Both the position numbers and the translations under genes were made by a program. From Coriobacteriia bacterium (GTDB taxonomy: Bacteria > Actinomycetota > Coriobacteriia > Anaerosomatales > PALSA-660), in NCBI GenBank assembly GCA_030652345.1, contig JAUSAU010000085.1:1-64000 (forward strand): a stretch of 64,000 bases of DNA. Reading direction: 5' to 3'. The notes beneath the pieces were generated by a model. That model did not search any database, was not told the origin of the DNA, and was given only the letters and a program-made list of their open reading frames with translations. Position 1 is the first letter of the stretch, and each line of letters opens with the position of its first letter. Below are positions 25,381 to 34,039 of this stretch, piece after piece.

Positions 25381-26337
25381 CTAGAGCTCCATCCTGAGGC
25401 GTTCCCGTACTGATTCCCGGGTGATGGGCGCGCGGTCATCGCCGCCCTCGAGCACGAGCGCCGCTATCGCCGAACCGATCCGTGCACCGGTGGCCGTGCC
25501 CGCACCCGCGAGTAACGCATAGGCGACTCCGGCGGCGAAGGCGTCTCCGGCTCCGTTCGCGCTCGCGACCCGGACATCCGGCGCCGGTAGTCGGCCCGAA
25601 CTCATGGCATCCGCCCATGCGACACCCTCAGCGCCGCACGTGACGAAGGCGGATGCCGCTCCGAGCGCGACCAGTTCCCGCGCCGCCGAGTCCGCGTCGG
25701 TGTATCCCCTCACCTCGCGACCGAGGAGCACGCCGGCCTCGAGTGTGTTCGGCGTGATCGCGGTGCTGCGCGAGAGGATCCCGAGCAGCCGAGACGCCTT
25801 GGTGGTCGAGACAGGCTCGACGAGCAGGGGGGCGCGACGGGCTTCAGCAAGCCACTCCAATGAGTCGACCGGCAGGTTGGCGTCAGCGATCACCATGTCC
25901 GCGCCCGCTATCAACTCGGCGCATTCGCGGGAGCCGAGAAGATCCGGCGTCAGCGCGTCGAGCACGCGCATGTCGCTCACAGCGACGCTCATGTCGTGCG
26001 TCTCGTCGAGGATCGCGACGTAGCGAGCGCCCGGCAGGTCGGCAACCGTGATCGATCGATGGGTCCGGATGCCCGTCTGCGCACACGCCGCTGCGAGGGA
26101 ACGGGCCGCATCGTCGTCGCCGAACGCGGTGATGAGGTGCGTCTCGGCGCCGAGCCCTGCGAGGACCTCGGCTATGTTGCGCCCCACGCCGCCCGATCGA
26201 GTCCGCACGGTGCCGGGGTTGGAGTCCCTGGCTCGTAGTGGTCCCGTCGACATCGCGATGACATCGGTGTTGGCGCCGCCGACGACCACGACGCGGGCGC
26301 CGTCGGGCAGGTCGGGCATGAGTTCGAGCGGCTCCAT
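25381..26337 (-). CDS. psuK: PfkB-family kinase, probable pseudouridine kinase
   Basis: A 318-residue ribokinase-family enzyme. VVVVGGANTDVIAMSTGPLR and TRSGGVGRNIAEVLAGLG give the N-terminal PfkB signature; VASANGAGDAFAAGVAYALL is the C-terminal one, with the catalytic Asp in GAGD. Adjacent psuG makes pseudouridine the likely substrate. ATG 26337 has GAGAGGAGGAACC directly upstream. Confidence 0.92.
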   Translation of the reverse strand: MEPLELMPDLPDGARVVVVGGANTDVIAMSTGPLRARDSNPGTVRTRSGGVGRNIAEVLAGLGAETHLITAFGDDDAARSLAAACAQTGIRTHRSITVADLPGARYVAILDETHDMSVAVSDMRVLDALTPDLLGSRECAELIAGADMVIADANLPVDSLEWLAEARRAPLLVEPVSTTKASRLLGILSRSTAITPNTLEAGVLLGREVRGYTDADSAARELVALGAASAFVTCGAEGVAWADAMSSGRLPAPDVRVASANGAGDAFAAGVAYALLAGAGTATGARIGSAIAALVLEGGDDRAPITRESVRERLRMEL

Positions 26338-26373
26338 GGTTCCTCCTCTCCCGATTGTCCCACGCCGCGCGAC

Positions 26374-26514
26374 GTGACCGAACCCCCGCTGCCGCAACTC
26401 GACGAGCATGCTTCGATCGCCGAGGTCGCAGGGGTGATCCGCGACGCCGGCGTCGTCCTCATCCTACGGGAGTCGTTCCCCATCGGACTGCTGACGCCGG
26501 GCGACCTGCGGTAG
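26374..26514 (+). pseudogene. 46-codon CBS-domain-like fragment
   Basis: A GTG-initiated frame of 46 codons encodes LDEHASIAEVAGVIRDAGVV and LILRESFPIGLLTPGDLR. This matches the second half of a CBS domain (ending in G-L-L-T-x-x-D-L), but the partner half is missing, so it is either a remnant or a mini-CBS peptide. It sits divergent from psuK and 118 bp before the radical SAM gene. No convincing ribosome site precedes the GTG. Confidence 0.35.
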
Positions 26515-26631
26515 GCGACCGCCGGGCCGCGCGTGACACGTGGGCACGCCCGTTGCATACTGTCGGGTGCACGCGTTCACAAGGTCACAAGCGCCGCCGG
26601 GAGACCGCGCGGCGCCGTCGCAGGAGTGCCC

Positions 26632-27828
26632 ATGGCGCACGTCCGTTCCCTCTTCTTCAAAGGCCCGCTCGCCGACGTCGAGAACAAAGCGATCACCGCC
26701 TTCAAGCTCGGCCGGCCGAGCGACGTCATCTGGAACATCACGAACCGCTGCAACCTGCTGTGCGACCACTGCTACATGGCCGCCGACGGTCACAGCCGGC
26801 CCGACGAACTGACCGACGAGGAGACCATCGCGCTCGTCCATCAGATGGGTGAGCGCGGGCTGCCCGCGCTCTTCCTCTCCGGCGGCGAGCCGATGATGCG
26901 CAAGAACTTCTGGGAGATCCTCGAGCTCGCGCGCTCCTACGGCATCCGCGTCACCGTCTCGACCAACTGCACGCTGATCGACCGCGACGCGGCCAAGCGC
27001 CTGAAGGCCGACGGCATCGACTGGATCGCCACCTCGCTCTACGGTCCCGACGACTTCCACGACGAGATGGTCCGCGTTCCCGGGACGCGCGCCCGCGTCA
27101 TCGAAGCGATCAGGATCCTGCGCGAAGAGGGCGTCGGTGTCGCGATCAAGACGGCGATCAGCCAGGACACCTGGCCCCACATCTACGATCTCATCGCCGA
27201 AGCACGCGCGCTGGACTGCGGCCTCATCTACTTCTGCGACCTGATCACCGCCGGTCGCAGCGAGGGTGAGGACGACGGTCGCATCACCGCCGAACAGTGG
27301 CGCGAGCTCGCGGAGTTCATCATCGAGGACCTGCTGAAGCCCGAGAAGGGGCTCGAGTGGGACATCGGCGCGATGCCGTCGTTCATCCCCTACGTCGCGG
27401 AGCGCATGGTCGAGCGCGGCGTGGACGTGAGCAACGGGCTCGAGCGCCTCAAGGTCATCAGCGCGTGCCCGGTCGGCAAGGGCCACATGAACATCAACTC
27501 CGAGGGCGGCATCATGCCCTGTCAGTTCGCACAGGACTGGACGATCGGCTCGGTGCGCGAGATGACGCTGCAGGACGCGGTCTCCGCGCTCTACGAGTTG
27601 GACAAGCAGGAAGCGAAGGGCGTCTGCTCGCCCGAGGCGTGTGAGTACTCGCGCATCTGCCGCGGCTGCAGGGCGAAGGCATGGCAGCGCACCGGCGACC
27701 CCATGGCGGAGGACGTGACGTGCCTCCTGCGCGCTGACGGCGACCGCAGCGCGCTCCTGGCTCAGATCGACGCGGCGCCGGACTTCGCGCGCTCGGCCCC
27801 GTGCTCACCCCCGGGGGCGTGCGGCTAG
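26632..27828 (+). CDS. Radical SAM/SPASM protein (NirJ/AhbC/AhbD-like)
   Basis: A 398-residue radical SAM enzyme. ITNRCNLLCDHCYMAADG carries the CX3CX2C cluster that binds [4Fe-4S] and SAM; LFLSGGEPMMR is the GGE motif. The C-terminal half has a SPASM-type set of cysteines: ACPVGKGHMNINSEGGIMPC, then CSPEACEYSRICRGCRAKAW, binding auxiliary clusters. The best family match is the heme-d1 / alternative-heme group (NirJ, AhbC, AhbD), though peptide-maturase relatives look similar. Cys also occurs at the extreme C-terminus. Ends 4 bases into the convergent HD-GYP gene. Confidence 0.82.
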   Translation: MAHVRSLFFKGPLADVENKAITAFKLGRPSDVIWNITNRCNLLCDHCYMAADGHSRPDELTDEETIALVHQMGERGLPALFLSGGEPMMRKNFWEILELARSYGIRVTVSTNCTLIDRDAAKRLKADGIDWIATSLYGPDDFHDEMVRVPGTRARVIEAIRILREEGVGVAIKTAISQDTWPHIYDLIAEARALDCGLIYFCDLITAGRSEGEDDGRITAEQWRELAEFIIEDLLKPEKGLEWDIGAMPSFIPYVAERMVERGVDVSNGLERLKVISACPVGKGHMNINSEGGIMPCQFAQDWTIGSVREMTLQDAVSALYELDKQEAKGVCSPEACEYSRICRGCRAKAWQRTGDPMAEDVTCLLRADGDRSALLAQIDAAPDFARSAPCSPPGACG

Positions 27829-30059
27829 AGCGTCACCGACCGGGAACCGTTGCCGATCCGCTCCGGGTCGAGCGCCTCGGGGGGCACCTGCCCGGCGTCC
27901 ACCATCTCCATGAACGCATGCACGACGAGCATGTCGAACTGGCGGCCGGCCTCGCGACGCAACTCATCGAGAGCGAACTCGAACGGCAGTCCCGGACGGT
28001 ACGGGCGATCGCTCACCATCGCGTCGAACGCGTCGCAGACGGAGAGGATCCGCGCCTCGAGCGGGATCTCCTCGCCGGCGATCCCGCGGGGGTACCCCTG
28101 ACCGTCCCAATGCTCGTGGTGTGCTGAGACCCACGGCAGTATCTCGTGGAAGATCGTCGCCGACAGGATCCGCTCCCCGAGCTCGGGGTGCTCCTGGATG
28201 AGCAGACGCTCTTCGGGCGTCAACGCCGTCGACTTGCGCAGCAGCGCGTCGGGCACACCGATCTTGCCCACGTCGTGCAGCAGGCCGGCGATCCCGATGA
28301 GGCGGACATGGTTCTCGGCGAGCCCCAGGCGACGCGCGATGACGGTCGCCAACGCCGAGACGTGGCGTGAGTGGAACTGCGTGTAGGAGTCTCGTGCGTC
28401 GACCGCCGCGGCCAGCGCTTCGACGGTGTTCATGTACGACTGCTCCTCGGCCATACGGATCCGCTGATCGGGACTCAGGGCCTCGACGACCGAGTCGTCG
28501 TACACGACGATGGCGCCGCGGTCCTTCGACTGCGCCCAGTAGAGTGCACCGTCGGCCTTGCGGAGCAGATCGGCCTTTCCCGCCGCGTGTTGCGGGAACG
28601 AGGCGACGCCCACCGAGACGGAGCCGATGCACCCGTCGATGTCGCGATCGCTCCCGATCTCGTTGAGGGCGGCCGCGATGCGCAGCGACGCCTCGTGGGA
28701 CTGCGTCAGCGGCATGATGATGCCGAACTCGTCGCTCCCAAGGCGGCACAACGTGTCGGCCGGGCGCTCGATCCTGCGCAGGAGCGCCGACACCGAGCGG
28801 AGGCACTGGTCGCCGTGGGAGTGGCCGTGCTCTTCGTTCACCGCGGCGAAGTCGTCGATGTCGAGCAGGACGAGCGAGAGCGCCTCGCCGGAGCGGCGGG
28901 CACGATCCACTTCGACCCCGAGTCGCTCGTGGAAGTAGCGATGGTTGTAGGCACCTGTCAGCGCGTCGATGACCGAATGGTTCATGAGCGCGCCGTACTC
29001 CGCCGTCAGCAGGACGCTTCGCACCAAGACGAGCACCATCAGGATGATCGCCGCGCCCGTCAGGACCCAGAACGGCCCATCCCCCATCGTGCCGTAGCGC
29101 GCCTGGAACAGAGCGAACGGCGCGATGCCGAGCAGCAACAGCGGCATCGCCAGGTCGTACCAGCGGAGTACACGGCGGCGGCCCTGCGTGAGCGCCGGCA
29201 ACGCGGTGAGCTCGGCGGGAAGACGCAGGCGCTGGAGGGCGGCGGTGGCGAAGACGAAGTAGGCGGACAGCCAGAGGAGATCGATCAGCGACCCGGACAT
29301 CGTCCCGAGACGATAGACCCCCGCGACCTCGGCCGGATGCGACACCAGGTCGGCCACGCTGACGATGAGAAGCGCCAGGGCGACCTTCGACTCCCAGCGT
29401 CGCCAGACGCCGACGCCGGACTCGAGCAGGATCCCGGTGAGCGCGATGACGATGAACAGGTTCAGGACCGCGAAGCCGGCGTTGATCAACGCATCGCCCG
29501 CGCCGAGGCGAAAGCCCCCCTCATACGCCGGAGCCACGAACGCGACGAACACGATCGCCGTTCCCAGGACCATCGCGATGGACAACTCCACGAGGATCCG
29601 CGCCCGGCTGAGCCCCGGTACATCCACGAGGGCGGTCCTGACGATGAGCACGACGTATCCGAGCAGCGGCATGTACCCGACGGCGAAAGCCAGTCCCGAA
29701 AACGAGGCCAGGGTCGGTCCTGCTGTGTCGACGAACGTCTGATGCAGGGTCCACGCGACGTCGCCCAGCACGAAGCTGCCGACCGCGAGCGTGAGAAGGA
29801 ACCAGGCGCGTCGCTCGGCCCCCTCGGCACGGCGGATCACCGGAACGCACAGCGCGACCGGGACGACGCTGGCGAGCGTGTACAGAAGCGCCAAGGGCCA
29901 GGGACCGGAGCCGGTGCTCGCGAGTGCGCGTGTCAGCCCGAGGTACGCAAGTGCGAAGACGGCGAAGGCAATGAGGGGTGCGGCCCGATGATATCGGGCC
30001 CACCGCAACGGTTCGATATCCTGCTGACCGTTCTCCACCACACCGCCATTCCTATCCAT
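27825..30059 (-). CDS. Membrane GGDEF/HD-GYP c-di-GMP protein
   Basis: A 744-residue protein: about 8-10 membrane segments (residues 20-360), GGDEF domain (about 365-530), HD-GYP domain (about 545-730). The GGDEF active site reads RLGSDEF, one Gly replaced by Ser, while the inhibitory RxxD (RPAD) sits five residues ahead, so synthesis may be weak. The HD-GYP site is intact (HDVGKIG; HHEHWDGQGYPRG), predicting c-di-GMP hydrolysis. The start may instead be a GTG at 30041 with AGGA upstream. It could tune the c-di-GMP riboswitch system located 12 kb away; that link is inferred. Confidence 0.9.
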   Translation of the reverse strand: MDRNGGVVENGQQDIEPLRWARYHRAAPLIAFAVFALAYLGLTRALASTGSGPWPLALLYTLASVVPVALCVPVIRRAEGAERRAWFLLTLAVGSFVLGDVAWTLHQTFVDTAGPTLASFSGLAFAVGYMPLLGYVVLIVRTALVDVPGLSRARILVELSIAMVLGTAIVFVAFVAPAYEGGFRLGAGDALINAGFAVLNLFIVIALTGILLESGVGVWRRWESKVALALLIVSVADLVSHPAEVAGVYRLGTMSGSLIDLLWLSAYFVFATAALQRLRLPAELTALPALTQGRRRVLRWYDLAMPLLLLGIAPFALFQARYGTMGDGPFWVLTGAAIILMVLVLVRSVLLTAEYGALMNHSVIDALTGAYNHRYFHERLGVEVDRARRSGEALSLVLLDIDDFAAVNEEHGHSHGDQCLRSVSALLRRIERPADTLCRLGSDEFGIIMPLTQSHEASLRIAAALNEIGSDRDIDGCIGSVSVGVASFPQHAAGKADLLRKADGALYWAQSKDRGAIVVYDDSVVEALSPDQRIRMAEEQSYMNTVEALAAAVDARDSYTQFHSRHVSALATVIARRLGLAENHVRLIGIAGLLHDVGKIGVPDALLRKSTALTPEERLLIQEHPELGERILSATIFHEILPWVSAHHEHWDGQGYPRGIAGEEIPLEARILSVCDAFDAMVSDRPYRPGLPFEFALDELRREAGRQFDMLVVHAFMEMVDAGQVPPEALDPERIGNGSRSVTL

Positions 30060-30207
30060 GCGAGGGCATGCCCCTGTCGCGCATCATGAGACGTATGCGA
30101 AACACGTGCCGCCACACCCGCAGCGTCGGACCCTGAAGGGCTATTAGCGCCGGACGGGCGCGCAGTCCGCTCGACGGTGACCTCACTCACGCCCGAAGCA
30201 CGCAGAA

Positions 30208-30235
30208 GGGCCCGCTCCGTCGCCGGAGCGGGCCC
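30208..30235 (-). terminator. Rho-independent terminator
   Basis: An 11-bp perfect stem GGGCCCGCTCC with a 6-base loop, followed on the minus strand by TTCTGCGTG. It closes the transcript that includes the membrane protein at 30469-30921 and the short frame at 30319-30384. The tail CCCTTCTGCGTG recurs at two other terminators (33604-33636 and 36316-36352). Confidence 0.7.
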
Positions 30236-30318
30236 CCCGCATCGCTGCTAGGACAGCGACGTTCGTCCGTTTGAGGTCGGCGCGTGATGGCGGGAAGAAT
30301 CCCACGAGCGCCGCCGTC

Positions 30319-30384
30319 TCAGGAGGTACGGACCTCCACGATCATGGTGGACCGGACCAGCGCAGCGATGTGATTACTTCGCAC
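30319..30384 (-). CDS. 21-codon open frame with an exact anti-SD complement
   Basis: On the minus strand AAGGAGGTGATCC (30401-30389), 13 bases complementary to the 3' end of 16S rRNA, precedes a GTG at 30384 with normal spacing. The frame encodes MRSNHIAALVRSTMIVEVRT plus Ser and stop. A GGAGGT/ACCTCC hairpin (30322-30337) overlaps its end. It lies 85 bp after the membrane-protein gene and before the terminator. It may be a small peptide gene; the 409-bp interval 30060-30468 holds nothing else I recognise. Confidence 0.3.
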   Translation of the reverse strand: MRSNHIAALVRSTMIVEVRTS

Positions 30385-30468
30385 TGCTGGATCACCTCCT
30401 TCTTCGACGGCGGGAGCCGGATCGCGCCCTCGGGTAGCCCCGTGCGCATCCACCAGCAAGGGGCTTGC

Positions 30469-30921
30469 CTACTCGCCGCCGCGCGAGAGTATGTGCGCAT
30501 CTTTGTTGAGGAATCGACGCAGGTAGACGAACGAGCCGAGCAACAGTCCCCCACCGATGGCCTCGTACACCACCGCGAGCACGACACGCGGGATCGGAGA
30601 GAGCCGAAGAACGACACCCAGCGCCATCATGAACACCATGATCAGGTAGCTGCGCCAGTTCTGGAACGCCGGAGCCCATGCGTGATCCGGACCGGCTTCG
30701 ATCCGTCGGATGTTCGCCCTCACGACCCCCATGAACATGAACCGGCCTGCGAAGAGGGCCGCGACGGCGCCCAGGTGTGCGAGAGCGAGTTCCTCGATGA
30801 CGGGAGCCTGCAGCAGCCAGACCGTCGTCCAACCGATCAGGATCGCCCCCGCGATGGCCCAGAACACCGCGGCGATGGCGTAGAGCCAGCGTCGGCCCAC
30901 TTGCGGCCACAGTCGGTTCAT
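30469..30921 (-). CDS. Four-helix membrane protein, unknown function
   Basis: A 150-residue protein with four predicted membrane segments (about 12-35, 45-68, 90-108, 115-135). No catalytic motif is visible, and I do not recognise the family. ATG 30921 lies just upstream of the divergent SulP gene's leader. The C-terminus is charged and cytoplasmic (KDAHILSRGGE). Confidence 0.7.
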   Translation of the reverse strand: MNRLWPQVGRRWLYAIAAVFWAIAGAILIGWTTVWLLQAPVIEELALAHLGAVAALFAGRFMFMGVVRANIRRIEAGPDHAWAPAFQNWRSYLIMVFMMALGVVLRLSPIPRVVLAVVYEAIGGGLLLGSFVYLRRFLNKDAHILSRGGE

Positions 30922-31067
30922 CGCTCACCGCTCACCGGGATCGAGGGCGGCCGTCCGGGATGCGGCCTCCGCGAGAGGATACCCGACCCGATGCGAGAGC
31001 GGTTCGCGCCGCACCGAAACGTGCTAGGTTCTGTCGTGCACACGCAACCACACACGGACCTTGGAAC

Positions 31068-32708
31068 ATGGCAGCGATCATCGAGGCATGGCGCGCCGGT
31101 CTGCTCGGGCGCGACCACTGGATGCGGAACCTCGGCGCCGGCGTCGTCGTCGGTGTCGTAGCCATGCCGCTCGCCATGGCGTTCGCGATCGCATCGGGCG
31201 CCACGCCCCAGAGCGGCCTGTACACCGCGCTGGTGGCGGGACTCGCGGTCACGCTCTTCGGGGGCAGTCGCGTCCAGATCGCCGGTCCGACGGGCGCGTT
31301 CGTGGTCCTGCTCGCCGGCATCACCGCCAAGTACGGCATCCAGGGTCTTCAGATCGTCACCTTGATGGCCGGCGCGATGCTGCTCGCGTTCGGCCTCGCG
31401 CGGCTCGGCGGCGTGATCCGCTTCATCCCCGAGTCGGTCATCATCGGCTTCACGACCGGTATCGCCATCGTGATCTGGGTCGGACAGTGGCAGGCGTTCT
31501 TCGGCCTGCCCCCCGTCTCGGGCGAGACCCTTCCCGAGAAGATCGGCGGCCTCATAGGCGCCCTGCCGCAGCTGCATCCCGCGACGACGCTCATGGGTCT
31601 CGCCTGTCTGGTCGTGCTCGTCGCGTGGCCGCGCATCCCGCGGCTCGGCGCGGTCCCCTCTCCGCTCGTCGCACTCGTCGGAGCGACCGTGGCCCAGACC
31701 GTTCTGCGCCTTCCCGGCGTGGCGACCATCGGGACCGCGTTCGGCGGCGTCCCCCTCGGACTCCCGCCGCTGACACTCCCGCACGCTGACTGGGCGCTGA
31801 TCGTCGCACTCATGCAGCCCGCGTTCGCCGTCGCCCTGCTCGGCGCGATCGAGTCGCTCCTGTCCGCGACCGTCGCCGACGGCATGGCGGGAACACGACA
31901 CGATTCCAATCAGGAGCTCGTGGGGCAGGGAATCGCCAACATCGCTGCGGGGTTGCTCGGAGGATTCGCTGCCACGGGCGCGCTCGCACGTACGGCCACG
32001 AACGTGCGCCACGGCGGCGACAGCCCGATCGCAGGCCTCGCCCACGCCGCGACGCTGCTCGTCATGCTGGTCGCCCTCGCTCCCCTCGCCTTCAACGTGC
32101 CGCTGGCCGCTCTCGCCGCGATCCTGTTCGTCGTCGCGTTCAACATGGCGGGGCTCGGGCACCTGATCAGAACGGCCCGACGCGCCCCGCGCAGCGACGT
32201 GGCGGTCATGCTCGTCACACTCGCACTGACCGTGCTCACCGACCTGGTGCTCGCGGTCGAGGTCGGTGTGATCCTCGCGATGCTGAACTTCCTGCGACGG
32301 ATGGCGTCGGCGGTCGAGGTGCGCGAGATGGAGGGCCACGAAGTGGCGGGGAGCCTGCCGCACGACGGAGGTGCGCTGCCTGAGGGAGTGCTGCTCTACA
32401 CCGTGGACGGCCCGTTCTTCTTCGGCGCAGTCGACCAGTTCGAACAGGCGCTGCTCCACACCCATACCGAGCCGGAGGCGCTGGTCATCTCGCTCGAGCG
32501 CGTGCCGTTCATCGACCTGACCGGCCTGCAGACACTCGGGGAGGTCGTCGGCACGCTCCGGCGTCGCGGGATCTCGCTCGCGCTGTGCTGTGCGAACGCG
32601 GATGTCGCCGCCCGGCTCGAGCGCGCCGGCATCACCGAGGACCTGACGATCGCCCCGACTGTGACGCTCGCCGAAGCCGTCGCGAGCGTGAGCCCCGCGG
32701 AAGGCTAG
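31068..32708 (+). CDS. SulP-family anion transporter with STAS domain
   Basis: A 546-residue SLC26/SulP transporter. The membrane part (1-410) begins with GVVAMPLAMAFAIASGATPQ and includes VQIAGPTGAFVVLLAGITAK. The C-terminal STAS domain (about 440-546) has LLYTVDGPFFFGAVDQFEQA and LERVPFIDLTGLQTLGEVV. Substrates range from sulfate to bicarbonate and dicarboxylates; this one is undetermined. The ATG at 31068 has a weak ribosome site (GGACCTTGGA). Its stop overlaps the phzF-like stop on the opposite strand. Confidence 0.93.
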   Translation: MAAIIEAWRAGLLGRDHWMRNLGAGVVVGVVAMPLAMAFAIASGATPQSGLYTALVAGLAVTLFGGSRVQIAGPTGAFVVLLAGITAKYGIQGLQIVTLMAGAMLLAFGLARLGGVIRFIPESVIIGFTTGIAIVIWVGQWQAFFGLPPVSGETLPEKIGGLIGALPQLHPATTLMGLACLVVLVAWPRIPRLGAVPSPLVALVGATVAQTVLRLPGVATIGTAFGGVPLGLPPLTLPHADWALIVALMQPAFAVALLGAIESLLSATVADGMAGTRHDSNQELVGQGIANIAAGLLGGFAATGALARTATNVRHGGDSPIAGLAHAATLLVMLVALAPLAFNVPLAALAAILFVVAFNMAGLGHLIRTARRAPRSDVAVMLVTLALTVLTDLVLAVEVGVILAMLNFLRRMASAVEVREMEGHEVAGSLPHDGGALPEGVLLYTVDGPFFFGAVDQFEQALLHTHTEPEALVISLERVPFIDLTGLQTLGEVVGTLRRRGISLALCCANADVAARLERAGITEDLTIAPTVTLAEAVASVSPAEG

Positions 32709-33553
32709 AGCGCGAACTCGCCCTTGCCCACGATCACCGCGCAGCCGCTGACCTCGACCAGATCCACGCGGTCGGGACCGCCCTCGGCCCGCGCGCGCAA
32801 TGTGGACGGACGCCCGATCTCCGCGCCCTGAGAGATCGTGATCTCCTCGCCCCACGCGATGACGCCGTGCCTGGCGAGGTGCACTGCGATGGGCCCGGCC
32901 GCCGAACCGCTCGCCGGATCCTCGGTGACACCGACCGTCGGCTCGAACATGCGCGTCTTCACACGCGTGCCCGTCGCGGCGAAGCAGCTCACCCCGAACT
33001 CGCCGAGGGCGGCCAGCGCGCCGGGGTCGGGCGCGAGCGACGCGACCTCGTCCTCCGTCTCGACCGCGACCAACACGTGACGCGCACCGTTGTAGTACGT
33101 CTCGACGGGCAGGACCGTGTGCGCGACACCGAGCACGCTCAGGAGCGGTCCCGGGTCCCGGTACGTCTCGAAGGCCGGCAGCGGCTGGACCATGCGACCT
33201 GAGATGATCTTCGCTCCCTCACGCTCGAGCATGACCGGGACGATGCCGTTGCCGGTCTCCAGCCGCACCTCGATCGCCTGCAGGGGCGCGCCGAGCACGA
33301 AGGCGGTCCCGAGGACGGGGTGCCCGGCGAAGGCAAGCTCGCTCGTGGAGGTGAAGATCCGGATCCTCGCGTGCCCGCCGGCCTCGGGAGCGAGCACGAA
33401 TGCGCACTCCGAGAACCGGAACTCGCGCGCGAGCATCTGCATCTGGTCGTCGGTCAGCGCGCGAGCGTCCGTGAACACCGCCAGCTGGTTTCCCGCGAAC
33501 GGCGTGTCGGTGAAGACATCGACGATAACGAACCGGATGTTGGACATCGTCAC
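32705..33553 (-). CDS. PhzF-family isomerase
   Basis: A 282-residue PhzF/DapF-fold protein. The N-terminal VDVFTDTPFAGNQLAVFTDA, catalytic Glu49 in FRFSECAFV, and AFAGHPVLGTAFVLG, then VTEDPASGSAAGPIAVHLAR, are diagnostic. Members isomerise diverse metabolites; phenazine genes are absent, so the substrate is unknown. GTG 33553 is best spaced from AAGGGAG; ATG 33547 is two codons in. Confidence 0.93.
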   Translation of the reverse strand: MTMSNIRFVIVDVFTDTPFAGNQLAVFTDARALTDDQMQMLAREFRFSECAFVLAPEAGGHARIRIFTSTSELAFAGHPVLGTAFVLGAPLQAIEVRLETGNGIVPVMLEREGAKIISGRMVQPLPAFETYRDPGPLLSVLGVAHTVLPVETYYNGARHVLVAVETEDEVASLAPDPGALAALGEFGVSCFAATGTRVKTRMFEPTVGVTEDPASGSAAGPIAVHLARHGVIAWGEEITISQGAEIGRPSTLRARAEGGPDRVDLVEVSGCAVIVGKGEFAL

Positions 33554-33603
33554 GGCGCTCTCCCTTCGGGATTCGAGAGTACCACCGCGACCTCAGTCAC
33601 GCA

Positions 33604-33636
33604 GAAGGGCCCCGCACCGGATGGTGGGGGCCCTTC
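33604..33636 (-). terminator. Rho-independent terminator
   Basis: A long stem GAAGGGCCCC-CACC / GGTG-GGGGCCCTTC capped by GGAT, followed on the minus strand by TGCGTGACTG. It lies 20 bp past the PLDc_N-like membrane gene and shares the GCAGAAGGGC block with two other terminators. Confidence 0.7.
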
Positions 33637-33656
33637 GGGTCCGTGCCGTACCTCCG

Positions 33657-33959
33657 TCAGGCGGCAGGGGCCGCGACGGTGTATGCGGCCGACGGGGTGG
33701 CCGAGCGACGCATCGGCCACACGACCATGAAGAAGTAGAGCACCGCAGGCCACTGCATCACGAGCATGAGCAGGATCCAGAGCAGCTTCTCGTTGGAGCT
33801 TGCCGACGGGTAGCGCGCCTCCGGGCGCACGAGCGCGTCGATGAGCATCCAGACGAAGAGCAGCGGGAGGACGAGCACTCCCAGGACCGAGGCGACGACC
33901 GTGACGACCGTGGTCACCGCGACAGACAGCCCGAAGAGGGCTGCGAACGTCTCGAACAT
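33657..33959 (-). CDS. Small membrane protein, PLDc_N-like
   Basis: A 100-residue protein with two membrane segments (about 8-38, 55-80). The segment LVLPLLFVWMLIDALVRPEA and EKLLWILLMLVMQWPAVLYF follow the phospholipase-D-nuclease N-terminal pattern (D-x-R-P and W-x5-QW) used as a small membrane module. ATG 33959 has AAGGA eight bases upstream. It is the last gene before the terminator. Confidence 0.7.
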   Translation of the reverse strand: MFETFAALFGLSVAVTTVVTVVASVLGVLVLPLLFVWMLIDALVRPEARYPSASSNEKLLWILLMLVMQWPAVLYFFMVVWPMRRSATPSAAYTVAAPAA

Positions 33960-34039
33960 CACACACATCCTTACGTCGTCTCAGCGGATCGGAGCGGGCG
34001 GCGGCGGGTGCGGCTCGCCCGTTTGGCCGGTCGATCCCG

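Noticed and set aside
30381..30401. CTGGATCACCTCCTT, identical to the 3' end of 16S rRNA
   Set aside because: Only about 15 bases match and no 16S helix-45 or upstream rRNA sequence precedes it. It is better read on the other strand as a strong Shine-Dalgarno.
32705..33553. PhzF gene as evidence of phenazine biosynthesis
   Set aside because: No other phz gene is present, and PhzF homologues are widespread without phenazines.
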